A DNA stretch of 64,000 nucleotides from Mucilaginibacter phenanthrenivorans (GTDB lineage Bacteria; Bacteroidota; Bacteroidia; Sphingobacteriales; Sphingobacteriaceae), in contig NZ_JAHVAP010000003.1 of assembly GCF_024721155.1 (NCBI RefSeq), positions 310,001-374,000 on the forward strand, given 5' to 3'. The notes beneath the pieces were generated by a model that saw only the letters and a program-made list of their open reading frames with translations, had not been told where the DNA came from and made no database searches. Shown in pieces: positions 23,454-31,216 of the stretch (positions are counted from its first letter, which is position 1; each line of letters opens with the position of its first letter). The position numbers were made by a program, and so were the translations under genes.

Positions 23454-23474
23454 CTGAGTTTTGAGTTAATGAGC
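23454..23474. repeat. Short heptamer run just upstream of the LolC/E gene
   Basis: CTGAGTT and TTGAGTT are adjacent 7-nt units followed by the related AATGAGC. They lie directly upstream of the chosen TTG start of the permease and are part of the same type of intergenic repeat. Confidence 0.5.
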
Positions 23475-23566
23475 CCGTGATTTGCACGAACGTCAATAAC
23501 GCCTTAAAGGTAATGGCTTTTTGCCAATATTTATACAACAGGCTTCAAGACAAGGCACATTCCTCA

Positions 23567-23660
23567 AATCCGAAACGACATAGCCCTCTTGAGCGCCACT
23601 CAAAAAAAATTCAATAGAGAAAAATCGAACATCCGAACGGCGTAGCCCTCTTGAATGCCT
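23567..23660. repeat. Imperfect direct repeat of about 30 bp
   Basis: Two copies, at 23567-23597 and 23631-23660, share ATCCGAA followed by a GTAGCCCTCTTGA-like block and end in GCC. They are separated by about 33 bp of A-rich sequence. They lie between the TlpA-like gene and the LolC/E gene on the minus strand. No gene is visible in this 247-bp gap. Confidence 0.6.
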
Positions 23661-23698
23661 TTGAAAATAATCGTCCTATGAAAAATTCCGAAATTCCC

Positions 23699-24946
23699 CT
23701 ATTTTTCCGCCAGCAAATCCTCCGTCAGCTTATCAAATTCAACTGCAAACTCGGTGTAATGGTCACCTGTTCCCGGGCCGTTAAAGCCGGTGTGGATCTT
23801 GCGTACATTCCCTTTTTTGTCGATGATGATGGTGGTAGGGAAGCCTTTGAAATCAGCCAATGCAGGGAGGCTTTTCATCGGGTCGCCTTTTGACGGGGTA
23901 AAGCCGGTGATCAGCAGCGGGTAAGGCACGTTAAAATGATCCTTTAGCTGCGCAACGGTTTTCTGTGATTTCTTGAAATCGGTTGTGCGTTCGTAAGCCA
24001 GGCCGATAACCTCAACTCCCTTCGCATGGTATTTTTTGTAATAACCGCTGTTGATAAAAAAGTTGGTTTCGTCCATACAATTAGGGCACCACGAGCCGAG
24101 GATCTGTACAATAACTACCTTATTTTTAAAGCGGGCGTCGCTCAACGATACCTTGTGTCCGTTGATATCGGGAAAGCTGAATTCGATCTTCTTATATCCC
24201 GGTTTTAATACGGTTAAGGAATAAGCGTCTGGTAATTTGGCGTTAGGATCGTTTACAGCGTTCCACTTGTCGAAGCCCGAATAGCCCGAATACATCTCGC
24301 CATTGCTGATGATCTTCCCGCTGTTGATTTTAGCGGTAAATAAGAAAGCGTGGCAACCGTCAAAGCAGGAAAGGTAAAGCTGATCGCCTGAAACAGTTCC
24401 TTCCAGGTAGCGGTAATCGCCGGTGGTACTTAAAAATGTCCCTGTAAGCTTATTGCCATCCTGTTTAAATTCGCCAACCAGTTCATCACGACCGGGCGTA
24501 CCATCGCCAAAAATGGCTGCCCAGCGACCTGTGATATCATAAGCCGGTTTTTCCGGATCTTTCAAAAATCGCCATGAAATATTTGGAACAGCAGCGAACG
24601 GGAGGGCAGAGTCGTGATCGCCCAGGTGCCTGATCCAGTTACCTGTTAAGTTATCCCCCTCAAGTTTTAGTCTGAATTCGGAATCAAACAAAGGCATCTT
24701 GATAAAAACAGAATCGCCATAAGTTTTTACATCCGGCACCTTATAGTGTTCAGTGCCGTTTATGATGGCTATTTGCTGCTTGCCCGCAACATCGCTCACC
24801 TCAAAGTTAAAAGGCAGCTCATGACCCGATGACGTTTTTAAGGTGCCGCGCCAAATACCTGTTTTTAGTTTGGTTTGGGCAGATGCTGAACCAATTATAG
24901 TTAAACTCAATAAAATTGATAGGATGAGTCGTGATTTTTTTAACAT
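23699..24946 (-). CDS. TlpA-like thioredoxin-family exported protein
   Basis: About 415 residues. MLKKSRLILSILLSLTIIGSASAQ is a signal peptide. The first 250 residues hold repeated strand-rich sequence (TGIWRGTLKTSSGHELPFNF, then ITGRWAAIFGDG), resembling the lead-in domains of Bacteroidota thiol proteins. The C-terminal 150 residues form a redoxin fold with the active site GSWCPNCMDE near residue 290. TlpA-like proteins reduce or form disulphides in the periplasm, often for cytochrome maturation. The ATG at 24944-24946 was preferred to a TTG two codons upstream. It lies 27 bp downstream of the acyl-CoA dehydrogenase gene and may be cotranscribed, although the functions do not match obviously. 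Confidence 0.85.
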   Translation of the reverse strand: MLKKSRLILSILLSLTIIGSASAQTKLKTGIWRGTLKTSSGHELPFNFEVSDVAGKQQIAIINGTEHYKVPDVKTYGDSVFIKMPLFDSEFRLKLEGDNLTGNWIRHLGDHDSALPFAAVPNISWRFLKDPEKPAYDITGRWAAIFGDGTPGRDELVGEFKQDGNKLTGTFLSTTGDYRYLEGTVSGDQLYLSCFDGCHAFLFTAKINSGKIISNGEMYSGYSGFDKWNAVNDPNAKLPDAYSLTVLKPGYKKIEFSFPDINGHKVSLSDARFKNKVVIVQILGSWCPNCMDETNFFINSGYYKKYHAKGVEVIGLAYERTTDFKKSQKTVAQLKDHFNVPYPLLITGFTPSKGDPMKSLPALADFKGFPTTIIIDKKGNVRKIHTGFNGPGTGDHYTEFAVEFDKLTEDLLAEK

Positions 24947-24973
24947 ACCCAAACCTATAAAATTTTTATCAAA

Positions 24974-26113
24974 TTATTTCAGCACTTCTCTTGATATTAC
25001 AATCCGCTGAATTTCGGAAGTACCCTCATAGATCTGGGTAATTTTGGCATCGCGCATTAACCGCTCTACATGGTATTCCTTTACAAAACCGTAGCCACCG
25101 TGAATTTGCACGGCCTCAACGGTTGTGCGCATGGCAACTTCACTTGCATAAAGCTTTGCCATTGAGCTTGCTTGAGCGTAAGGCAATCCCTGGTCCTTTA
25201 ACCACGCTGCTTTAAGGCATAATAAGCGCGCGGCTTCAATTTCGGTGGCCATGTCAGCCAGTTTAAATTGTGTAGCCTGTAAGTCGGCGATGGTTTTTCC
25301 AAAAGCCTTGCGTTCCTTTGAGTAGTTAAGCGCCAGTTCATAGGCTCCTGATGCGATGCCCAGCGCCTGGGCAGCAATCCCTATGCGACCACCCTCCAGT
25401 GTGTTCATGGCAAATTTAAACCCGAAGCCGTCCTCGCCAATTCTGTTTTCCTTTGGCACCTTAACATCGGTAAACATCAGTGAGTGCGTGTCAGAGCCAC
25501 GGATGCCCAGCTTATTTTCCTTTGTGCCTACCTTAAAGCCGTCCATATCGCGTTCAACTATTAAGGCGTTAATGCCATTGTGCCGTTTTTCGGGGTGGGT
25601 TTGCGCCATAACCAGGTAGGTGGATGCAGAGTTGCCATTGGTGATCCAGTTTTTAACGCCATTAAGCAGGTAATAATCGCCCATATCAACGGCGGTTGTT
25701 CGTTGCGAGGTGGCGTCCGAACCTGCTTCCGGCTCAGATAAACAAAATGCGCCTAACTTTTCACCTTTTGCCAATGGCACCAGGTATTTTTGCTTTTGAG
25801 CTTCACTTCCGTATTTTTCGAGCCCGTAACATACCAGCGAGTTATTTACAGAAACCACCACGGATGCCGAGGCATCAATTTTTGATAGTTCCTCCATAGC
25901 CAGCACGTATGAGATAGCGTCCATGCCGCTGCCGCCATAGTCGGGTGATACCATCATGCCTAAAAAGCCAAGCTCACCAAGCATTTTTACCTGCTCGGTT
26001 GGGAATTTCTGGTGTTCATCACGTTCTATCACGCCGGGCTTAAGTTCAGTTTGAGCGAAATCCCGCGCTGCCTGGCGGATCATTAATTGTTCTTCGGTTA
26101 GTTCAAAATACAT
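24974..26113 (-). CDS. Acyl-CoA dehydrogenase, short-chain type
   Basis: The 379-residue flavoprotein begins MYFELTEEQLMIRQAARDF. Signature 1 is AFCLSEPEAGSDA near 133 and signature 2 is the C-terminal QIHGGYGFVKEYHVERLMRDAKI. The catalytic glutamate is in QIYEGTSEIQR near 366, its position in butyryl- and short-chain enzymes. It oxidises acyl-CoA to enoyl-CoA in fatty-acid or branched-chain breakdown and passes electrons to an electron-transfer flavoprotein, not encoded here. A TATTTTTG -7 box lies 20 bp upstream of the start. Confidence 0.95.
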   Translation of the reverse strand: MYFELTEEQLMIRQAARDFAQTELKPGVIERDEHQKFPTEQVKMLGELGFLGMMVSPDYGGSGMDAISYVLAMEELSKIDASASVVVSVNNSLVCYGLEKYGSEAQKQKYLVPLAKGEKLGAFCLSEPEAGSDATSQRTTAVDMGDYYLLNGVKNWITNGNSASTYLVMAQTHPEKRHNGINALIVERDMDGFKVGTKENKLGIRGSDTHSLMFTDVKVPKENRIGEDGFGFKFAMNTLEGGRIGIAAQALGIASGAYELALNYSKERKAFGKTIADLQATQFKLADMATEIEAARLLCLKAAWLKDQGLPYAQASSMAKLYASEVAMRTTVEAVQIHGGYGFVKEYHVERLMRDAKITQIYEGTSEIQRIVISREVLK

Positions 26114-26133
26114 GGGCTATCTGGTTCTGGCCT

Positions 26134-26141
26134 CAAAAATA
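26134..26141 (-). promoter_or_regulatory. -7 promoter box for the acyl-CoA dehydrogenase gene
   Basis: On the minus strand TATTTTTG matches TAnnTTTG exactly, 20 bp before the start codon. No -33 element was found at standard spacing, so this is a moderate call. Confidence 0.45.
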
Positions 26142-26172
26142 ATATTATGCATGCATAGTAAAAAATATAAAC

Positions 26173-26201
26173 AAAAAAAAGAGAGCTCTGTTGAAGCTCC
26201 C
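26173..26201 (-). terminator. Orphan intrinsic terminator on the minus strand
   Basis: On the minus strand GGGAGCT and AGCTCTC pair over 7 bp with one G-U, with a 7-nt loop, and eight T residues follow. No minus-strand gene lies upstream of it before the M13 gene, which is on the other strand. It could end an unannotated small RNA. Confidence 0.7.
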
Positions 26202-26245
26202 TTTCCCCTAATTAATTTAAACTATTGATTAAACCCAAAACAAAG

Positions 26246-26274
26246 AACAAAAAACCTCAGCTTGGGCGTCTGAG
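26246..26274 (-). terminator. Second, weaker hairpin with T-run on the minus strand
   Basis: On the minus strand CTCAG and CTGAG form a 5-bp stem with a 9-nt loop, followed by G and six T residues. It lies about 45 bp before the stronger orphan terminator. Confidence 0.35.
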
Positions 26275-26773
26275 AATTCAAAAACAATTATTTTTCACAG
26301 GTAGATGTTTTATCGTTTTTTCACAGATTGTATGCAGGGCTGCCCAACTGATAGCAAATGTTAAGCCATAAATTCATAAATTTTTCATCTAATAAGTTTG
26401 TTAAAGAAAACAGGGTTGTGCCAAAGCATATGGATCCTGGTAATATAAGTTAATTTAACAGGATAAATTGTTTAACCAGTTAATAAAATTAACCTTTGAT
26501 TGTAAGGGAGATACGGCCTGATTAAACGAGTTTTTATAGTTGAACATAAAGGATTTGCCAACTGCCCGGCCTGATTAACTGTAACGTAAATGTTACTATA
26601 CGCGATCGCATTTCCCGCCGTTCTTAACAAATCAGTAACTAAATCATACTTTTATTTAATGTTTCTTTGTTCAATATTTCATACAGATTGAATAAATTCC
26701 TGTTTTTTGAACTTCAGGTGTATAATATATCATACATCGGCTGTATTTAATTGGCTACAAAAAATTTAAACTA

Positions 26774-28825
26774 ATGACCAGAAACTACGCGACAAGGGCA
26801 ATTTTAACCGGGATGATGGGTGTGATAATTATAAGCGCCTGTAACAACAAATCAAAAAATAGCGCCGATAACGACGTAATAGTTAAAGATATTGACAGAA
26901 CCGTTAAGCCCGGCGACGATTTTTTTAAATATGCCAATGGTGGCTGGCTCAAAAAAAATCCTATTCCCGCTGCATATTCATCATGGGGTATAGGCAATGT
27001 GGTTGAAGAGGAATTACGCGACCGTTTAAAAAAGATAAACGAGGAAGCACTAACAGCCAATGCCCCAAAGGGAAGCAATACCCAAAAAATAGGTGATTTT
27101 TATTACAGCGGCTTAGATACTGTAAATATCGAAAAACAGGGCCTTGATCCGTTAAAAGGCGAGTTGAGCAACATTGAAAAGGTACGTGATGTTAAGGGCC
27201 TGGTTGAACTGTTTGCCCATTTCCAAACCATAGGTGTTGAATCGCCAATAGCTATCGGCGTGGGACAAGACGCAAAAAACAGCGACAAAAATATGCTGCA
27301 GCTATACCAGGGCGGCATAGGCCTGCCAAGCCGCGATTATTACTTTAATACGGATGCGCATAGTGTTGAAATAAGAAACGACTATCAGCAAAAACATCTT
27401 CCTATTGTATACAAACTGTCGGGCCTGAGTTCGGATGAGGCAATTGCTGCCAGTAAAAAAACTTACGAGCTGGAGAAGTTTTTGGCAGACAACTCGAGAA
27501 AGCTGGAAGATCTGCGCGATCCTTATCATAATTACAATAAAATGCCCTTGGCCGCCCTGGGCAAACTGGCGCCTGCAATTGATTGGAAGGGTACATTTGA
27601 AAAAATGAACTATAAAGGCGCCGACACTGTTATAGTTGGTCAGCCGGAATACTATACGGCGCTAAATAAAACACTAAGCACGTTCAGCCTGGCCGACTGG
27701 AAAAACTACCTGCGTAAAAACCTGGTAGTGGCCTATGCTTCGTATTTAAGCAAGCCTTTTGATAATGAGATCTTCAGGTTTTATGGAACAGTATTATATG
27801 GTCAGAAAGAACAGCTTCCCCGCTGGAAACGTGTACTGGATACTGAAAACGGCCTGATGGGGGAGGTGTTAGGGCAGATCTTTGTAAAGGAGTATTTCCC
27901 CGAAAAAACAAAGGGCCGCTATGTAAACCTGGTTGAAGCCATGCGTGCCAGCTTTAAGGAACATATCCAAAAACTCGACTGGATGAGTGAGCAAACCAAA
28001 CAGAGAGCCTATGACAAGTTAGCAAAGGTAAACCCCAAAGTAGGCTATCCTGATCATTGGAAAGATTTTTCGACCTTAACTATCGACCGCGGTCCCTACG
28101 CGTTAAACGTAATGCGTGCCAATAACTTCTGGCACCGGTACGAAGCCAACAAATTGGGCAAACCGGTTGATCGTACGGAATGGGGAATAACGCCGCAAAC
28201 GTATAATGCCTACTATAACCCGTCGAATAACGAGATCGTGCTGCCTGCTGCGCAATTTCTTATTCCCGGTGTTAAGGATGAAGATGTTGATGACGCGGTA
28301 GTTTATGGCTACGCAGCCGCGTCAACCATCGGTCATGAAATGACGCATGGTTTTGATGACGAGGGCCGCCAGTTTGATGCAAAGGGAAATTTAAAGGAAT
28401 GGTGGCTGCCTGAAGATTCGGTTAAGTTTACACAACGTGCCCAAATGCTCATTAACCAGTTTAACGGTTACAGTATTTACGGCCTGCATGTAAATGGTAA
28501 GGCTACCCAGGGCGAAAACATTGCCGATTTGGGCGGTATAGTAATCGGCCTTGATGCGTTTAAGAAAACAGAGCAATATAAAGAAGGGAAGTTAATAGAC
28601 GGGTTTACGCCTGTTCAAAGATTTTTCCTTGGTTATTCGCTGGGCTGGCTTGGGCAGGAGCGAAAGGAATTGCTATCCAGCCAGATCCTCACCAACGAAC
28701 ACGCTCCTGGCTTTATGCGTGTAAACGGACCGTTTACCGACGTGCCGGAATTTTACGAAGCATTCCATATTAAAAAGGGTGACAAGATGTGGCTTGAGCC
28801 TGATAAGCGGGTGAAGATTTGGTAG
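26774..28825 (+). CDS. M13 family zinc endopeptidase (PepO/neprilysin-like) lipoprotein
   Basis: The 683-residue protein has an N-terminal signal ending in a lipobox (IIISAC, cysteine near 23), so it is exported and lipid-anchored. The N-terminal M13 domain begins with PGDDFFKYANGGWLKKNPIP near 47. The zinc site HEMTH is at about 521-525 in IGHEMTHGFDDEGRQFD, with the third ligand in GENIADLGG near 577. The C-terminal RVNGPFTDVPEFYEAFHIK and the final W are family hallmarks. M13 enzymes cleave oligopeptides of limited size. It converges on nudK across a REP-like double palindrome. Confidence 0.95.
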   Translation: MTRNYATRAILTGMMGVIIISACNNKSKNSADNDVIVKDIDRTVKPGDDFFKYANGGWLKKNPIPAAYSSWGIGNVVEEELRDRLKKINEEALTANAPKGSNTQKIGDFYYSGLDTVNIEKQGLDPLKGELSNIEKVRDVKGLVELFAHFQTIGVESPIAIGVGQDAKNSDKNMLQLYQGGIGLPSRDYYFNTDAHSVEIRNDYQQKHLPIVYKLSGLSSDEAIAASKKTYELEKFLADNSRKLEDLRDPYHNYNKMPLAALGKLAPAIDWKGTFEKMNYKGADTVIVGQPEYYTALNKTLSTFSLADWKNYLRKNLVVAYASYLSKPFDNEIFRFYGTVLYGQKEQLPRWKRVLDTENGLMGEVLGQIFVKEYFPEKTKGRYVNLVEAMRASFKEHIQKLDWMSEQTKQRAYDKLAKVNPKVGYPDHWKDFSTLTIDRGPYALNVMRANNFWHRYEANKLGKPVDRTEWGITPQTYNAYYNPSNNEIVLPAAQFLIPGVKDEDVDDAVVYGYAAASTIGHEMTHGFDDEGRQFDAKGNLKEWWLPEDSVKFTQRAQMLINQFNGYSIYGLHVNGKATQGENIADLGGIVIGLDAFKKTEQYKEGKLIDGFTPVQRFFLGYSLGWLGQERKELLSSQILTNEHAPGFMRVNGPFTDVPEFYEAFHIKKGDKMWLEPDKRVKIW

Positions 28826-28861
28826 GGACGGAGTTGATATCTTTTGAATTTATTCAGTTCA

Positions 28862-28919
28862 GTAAGCTGAAAGCTTACAATATGTTTTACCACGAGTTAC
28901 GTCCTTTGGACTAAACTCG
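28862..28919. repeat. REP-like double palindrome at a convergent junction
   Basis: GTAAGCT-GAA-AGCTTAC (28862-28878) is a perfect 7-bp hairpin. It is followed by CGAGTTACGTCC and GGACTAAACTCG (28893-28919), which pair 10 of 12 positions around TTT. The stop codon of nudK (cta at 28911-28913) lies inside the second palindrome. The pattern resembles REP elements, but no transposase of the REP-associated type is in the window. Confidence 0.7.
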
Positions 28920-29492
28920 CGGCAGCAAATTGTTTATTGCGGCATATTGCAACAGCATGATAGTTTTACCATCCCTGATTTCGCCGGATTTTATCATTGC
29001 CAGGGCTTTGTCGAATGACAGTTCCAGCACTTCAATATTTTCCTGTTCTTCTATAAGTCCGCCGCCCTCGGTTACCTTCATTTCCCTGGTATACTCTGCC
29101 ACAAAAAAGTAAAGGATCTCTGTTACCGACCCCGGCGACATGTAAGCTTCAAAGATCTTTTCAACGTGGGTAACCTTAAACCCGGTTTCTTCCTCGGTTT
29201 CGCGTTTAATGCAATCTTCTGCGTTATCCTTGTCAAGCAAGCCGGCACAAGCCTCTATCAAATAACCGTCTGCATTGCCGTTAATAAACGTCGGCATCCG
29301 GAATTGGCGGGTCAGTACAACTGTTGCATTCTCTTTGTTATATAATAAAATAGTTGCGCCGTTACCCCGATCGTAAGCCTCGCGTTGTTGTTTGTTTACC
29401 GTGCCGTTTTGCTCAATTTCATAGGTCACTCGTTTCAAAATGTACCAATTATCAGAAAGGATTTCGGTGTCAAGAATTATTACATTGCTCAT
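28911..29492 (-). CDS. nudK: NUDIX hydrolase, GDP-mannose pyrophosphatase (NudK) type
   Basis: The 193-residue protein begins MSNVIILDTEILSDNWYILK. The NUDIX box is at 84-105, GLLDKDNAEDCIKRE followed by TEEETGF, in the one-residue-shorter form typical of NudK. The later EAYMSPGSVTEILYFF is also found in this group. NudK-type enzymes split GDP-mannose, and related ones split ADP-ribose, using magnesium. The start at 29490-29492 gives the usual N-terminus; an upstream in-frame ATG would add 10 residues from the operator region. It is divergent from a DeoR-type regulator across 45 bp. Confidence 0.88.
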   Translation of the reverse strand: MSNVIILDTEILSDNWYILKRVTYEIEQNGTVNKQQREAYDRGNGATILLYNKENATVVLTRQFRMPTFINGNADGYLIEACAGLLDKDNAEDCIKRETEEETGFKVTHVEKIFEAYMSPGSVTEILYFFVAEYTREMKVTEGGGLIEEQENIEVLELSFDKALAMIKSGEIRDGKTIMLLQYAAINNLLPRV

Positions 29493-29494
29493 AA

Positions 29495-29524
29495 TTGATA
29501 AATATTGATTATTTTTGATCAAAT
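29495..29524. promoter_or_regulatory. Candidate DeoR operator: three TTGAT repeats at 10-bp spacing
   Basis: TTGAT occurs at 29495, 29505 and 29515, exactly one helical turn apart, and the last is part of the palindrome TTTGATCAAA. The repeats fill most of the 45-bp gap between divergent nudK and the DeoR gene. DeoR-family repressors often bind phased direct repeats. Confidence 0.55.
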
Positions 29525-29537
29525 AAAAGAATAGTTA

Positions 29538-30284
29538 ATGGTATTTCAAAAAAGAAAGCAAAAAATACTACAGGTATTGGAACAGGAGGGTGATGCTGAT
29601 ATTCACCAGCTTGCCGTTTTATTGGGGACATCGGAGATCACCATTCGTCGCGATCTTAACCGTATGGCGGCAGATGGCATGCTTTACCGAACCCATGGCG
29701 GGGCAACAAAGGTTGATCCTTTGGCAGGCTTTAAATTTGAAAATAAAACAGCCGTAAATCAAAAGGCCAAGGACGAAATTTGCCGCAGGGCCGCCGCAGA
29801 GATCCAGGATGGCGATATTATTTTTATGGATTGCGGCAGCACAGTTTACAGGCTTTGCCAGTTTATCCGGAATAAAAAGATCAAAGTAATTACCAATTCG
29901 CTGCCCGTCGTTTTTGAACTGCACAACAGCCAGGTTTCCATAAACCTTATCGGCGGCGAAGTTGACCACGCCAGGCAAGCCGTGCACGGCAGCATGGCTG
30001 AAGAACATATAGCGAGTTATAGGGCAACTAAGGCTTTTTTAGGCGTCGATGGAATTTCAGTAAATGGCCTGTTTGCCCAAAGCGAAAAGGAAGCTTCAAT
30101 TACCCTTGCGATAGCCCGGCAAAGTGAGCAAACCTATATCCTTTGTGATAGCTCTAAGATCGGAAGGGAATCATACCTGAAATTCGCTGAACTGGATTTG
30201 ATCGATACGATAATAACTGATTATAAGGGCGCTGAAGTTGGATCGTTTACAGAAAAAGGAATAACTGTTATCGCCGTCAAATAA
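29538..30284 (+). CDS. DeoR/GlpR family transcriptional regulator
   Basis: The 248-residue protein has the DeoR helix-turn-helix at 20-55 (HQLAVLLGTSEITIRRDLNRMAADG), the adjoining RTHGGA motif near 60 and a DeoRC sensor domain with FMDCGSTVYRL near 98, TNSLPVV near 120 and LGVDGIS near 172. The C-terminal domain usually binds a sugar phosphate and relieves repression. Divergence from nudK suggests control of nucleotide-sugar or sugar-phosphate metabolism, but the ligand is not predictable. Its last 8 bp overlap the end of rlmF on the other strand. Confidence 0.92.
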   Translation: MVFQKRKQKILQVLEQEGDADIHQLAVLLGTSEITIRRDLNRMAADGMLYRTHGGATKVDPLAGFKFENKTAVNQKAKDEICRRAAAEIQDGDIIFMDCGSTVYRLCQFIRNKKIKVITNSLPVVFELHNSQVSINLIGGEVDHARQAVHGSMAEEHIASYRATKAFLGVDGISVNGLFAQSEKEASITLAIARQSEQTYILCDSSKIGRESYLKFAELDLIDTIITDYKGAEVGSFTEKGITVIAVK

Positions 30285-31203
30285 ACCGCCACACCAAAAC
30301 CCTGCTCACCTTTTGCCCCTGCGCCATGCTGATGGTTTTAACATCTGCGGCACGTACTTTATCTAAAGCTCGTTGTACTACGGGCAGCGTCTCCTTTTTT
30401 GATACCAGCGTGGTAAACCATTTACAACTCTCCGGCATCAGCGCACTTTCCGCTATCATGCGGGTAATAAAGGCCGCCTCGCCGCCGGGGAACCAAAGCT
30501 CGTTTTTCTGTCCGCCAAAATTAAGCGGGTTATTTTGTTTTGGGCTGATGCCAAGTTTTTTCCATTTGGTGTCGGTTGCTGCCCGGGCATCCAGTTTTGA
30601 TGCATGAAAGGGCGGGTTGCAGATACTTACATCAAACACCTCTCCCGGCTTAATAATGCTTTTAAAAATTGACCCTTTATTGTTTTGCAGGCGGATCTCG
30701 ATTTTGTCGTGCAACTGTTTATTCAGCTTAATGATATTTTTGGCCGAGCTGGCTGCTACCAAATCAACATCAGTACCAACAAAATTCCATCCGTAAACAC
30801 TGCTGCCGATTAAAGGATAAACACAATTGGCGCCCGTGCCGATATCAAGGATATTTACTTTGTTCCCTGTGGGGATAACGCCATTGTTACCTTCCGCCAA
30901 CAGATCAGCTACGTAATGGATGTAATCAGCCCGGCCCGGTATTGGCGGACAAAGATATCCTGCCGGGATATCCCATCCGTCAACGCCGTAAAAGTGTTTT
31001 AGCAAAGCCTTATTTAGCGCTTTAACGGCTTCCGGGTTTGTAAAATCTATCGATTCAACATCAAACCGGTTAACCGCAACAAAAGCTTTTAACTCCGGGG
31101 TGCTTTTATAAAGCTGTTTAAAGTCGTAGCGCTCCCGGTGCAGGTTACGCGGATGCAGGTTTTCTTTTTCTGCCGGATTTACTTTTTCGGGTATTGATGA
31201 CAT
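30277..31203 (-). CDS. rlmF: 23S rRNA (adenine-1618-N6)-methyltransferase
   Basis: The 308-residue enzyme begins MSSIPEKVNPAEKENLHPRN. The family region PRNLHRERYDFKQL at 19-32 and the SAM-binding ILDIGTGANCVYPLIG near 122 are present. The target-adenine motif is NPPFHAS near 203. It methylates A1618 in 23S rRNA. I chose ATG at 31201-31203 because the conserved N-terminus begins there; the longer reading adds 32 unrelated residues that overlap the CPBP gene. It lies 13 bp downstream of the CPBP gene, so cotranscription is likely but may be incidental. It converges on and overlaps the DeoR gene by 8 bp. Confidence 0.93.
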   Translation of the reverse strand: MSSIPEKVNPAEKENLHPRNLHRERYDFKQLYKSTPELKAFVAVNRFDVESIDFTNPEAVKALNKALLKHFYGVDGWDIPAGYLCPPIPGRADYIHYVADLLAEGNNGVIPTGNKVNILDIGTGANCVYPLIGSSVYGWNFVGTDVDLVAASSAKNIIKLNKQLHDKIEIRLQNNKGSIFKSIIKPGEVFDVSICNPPFHASKLDARAATDTKWKKLGISPKQNNPLNFGGQKNELWFPGGEAAFITRMIAESALMPESCKWFTTLVSKKETLPVVQRALDKVRAADVKTISMAQGQKVSRVLVWRFI

Positions 31204-31216
31204 TGTGCCCGCAAAG

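Larger units (their letters stand above)
26114..26773. other. 660-bp gene-free region between divergent genes
   Basis: This is the longest gap in the window. It contains the promoter of the acyl-CoA dehydrogenase gene on the left, an orphan minus-strand terminator at 26173-26201, a weaker hairpin at 26246-26274 and an 11-bp direct repeat GGCCTGATTAA at about 26515 and 26569. The right end must hold the M13 peptidase promoter. I saw no convincing open reading frame, tRNA or rRNA. Confidence 0.6.

Noticed and set aside
23452..23538. Longer N-terminus of the LolC/E permease
   Set aside because: The added residues come partly from a heptamer repeat, and the protein family begins at NTSIYIAKRY.
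26114..26773. tRNA, 6S RNA or tmRNA in the 660-bp gap
   Set aside because: I could not find the T-loop sequence of a tRNA or a convincing long-range fold; only terminator-like hairpins are clear.
28862..28919. Insertion sequence end
   Set aside because: There is no transposase and no target duplication; the palindromes are too short.
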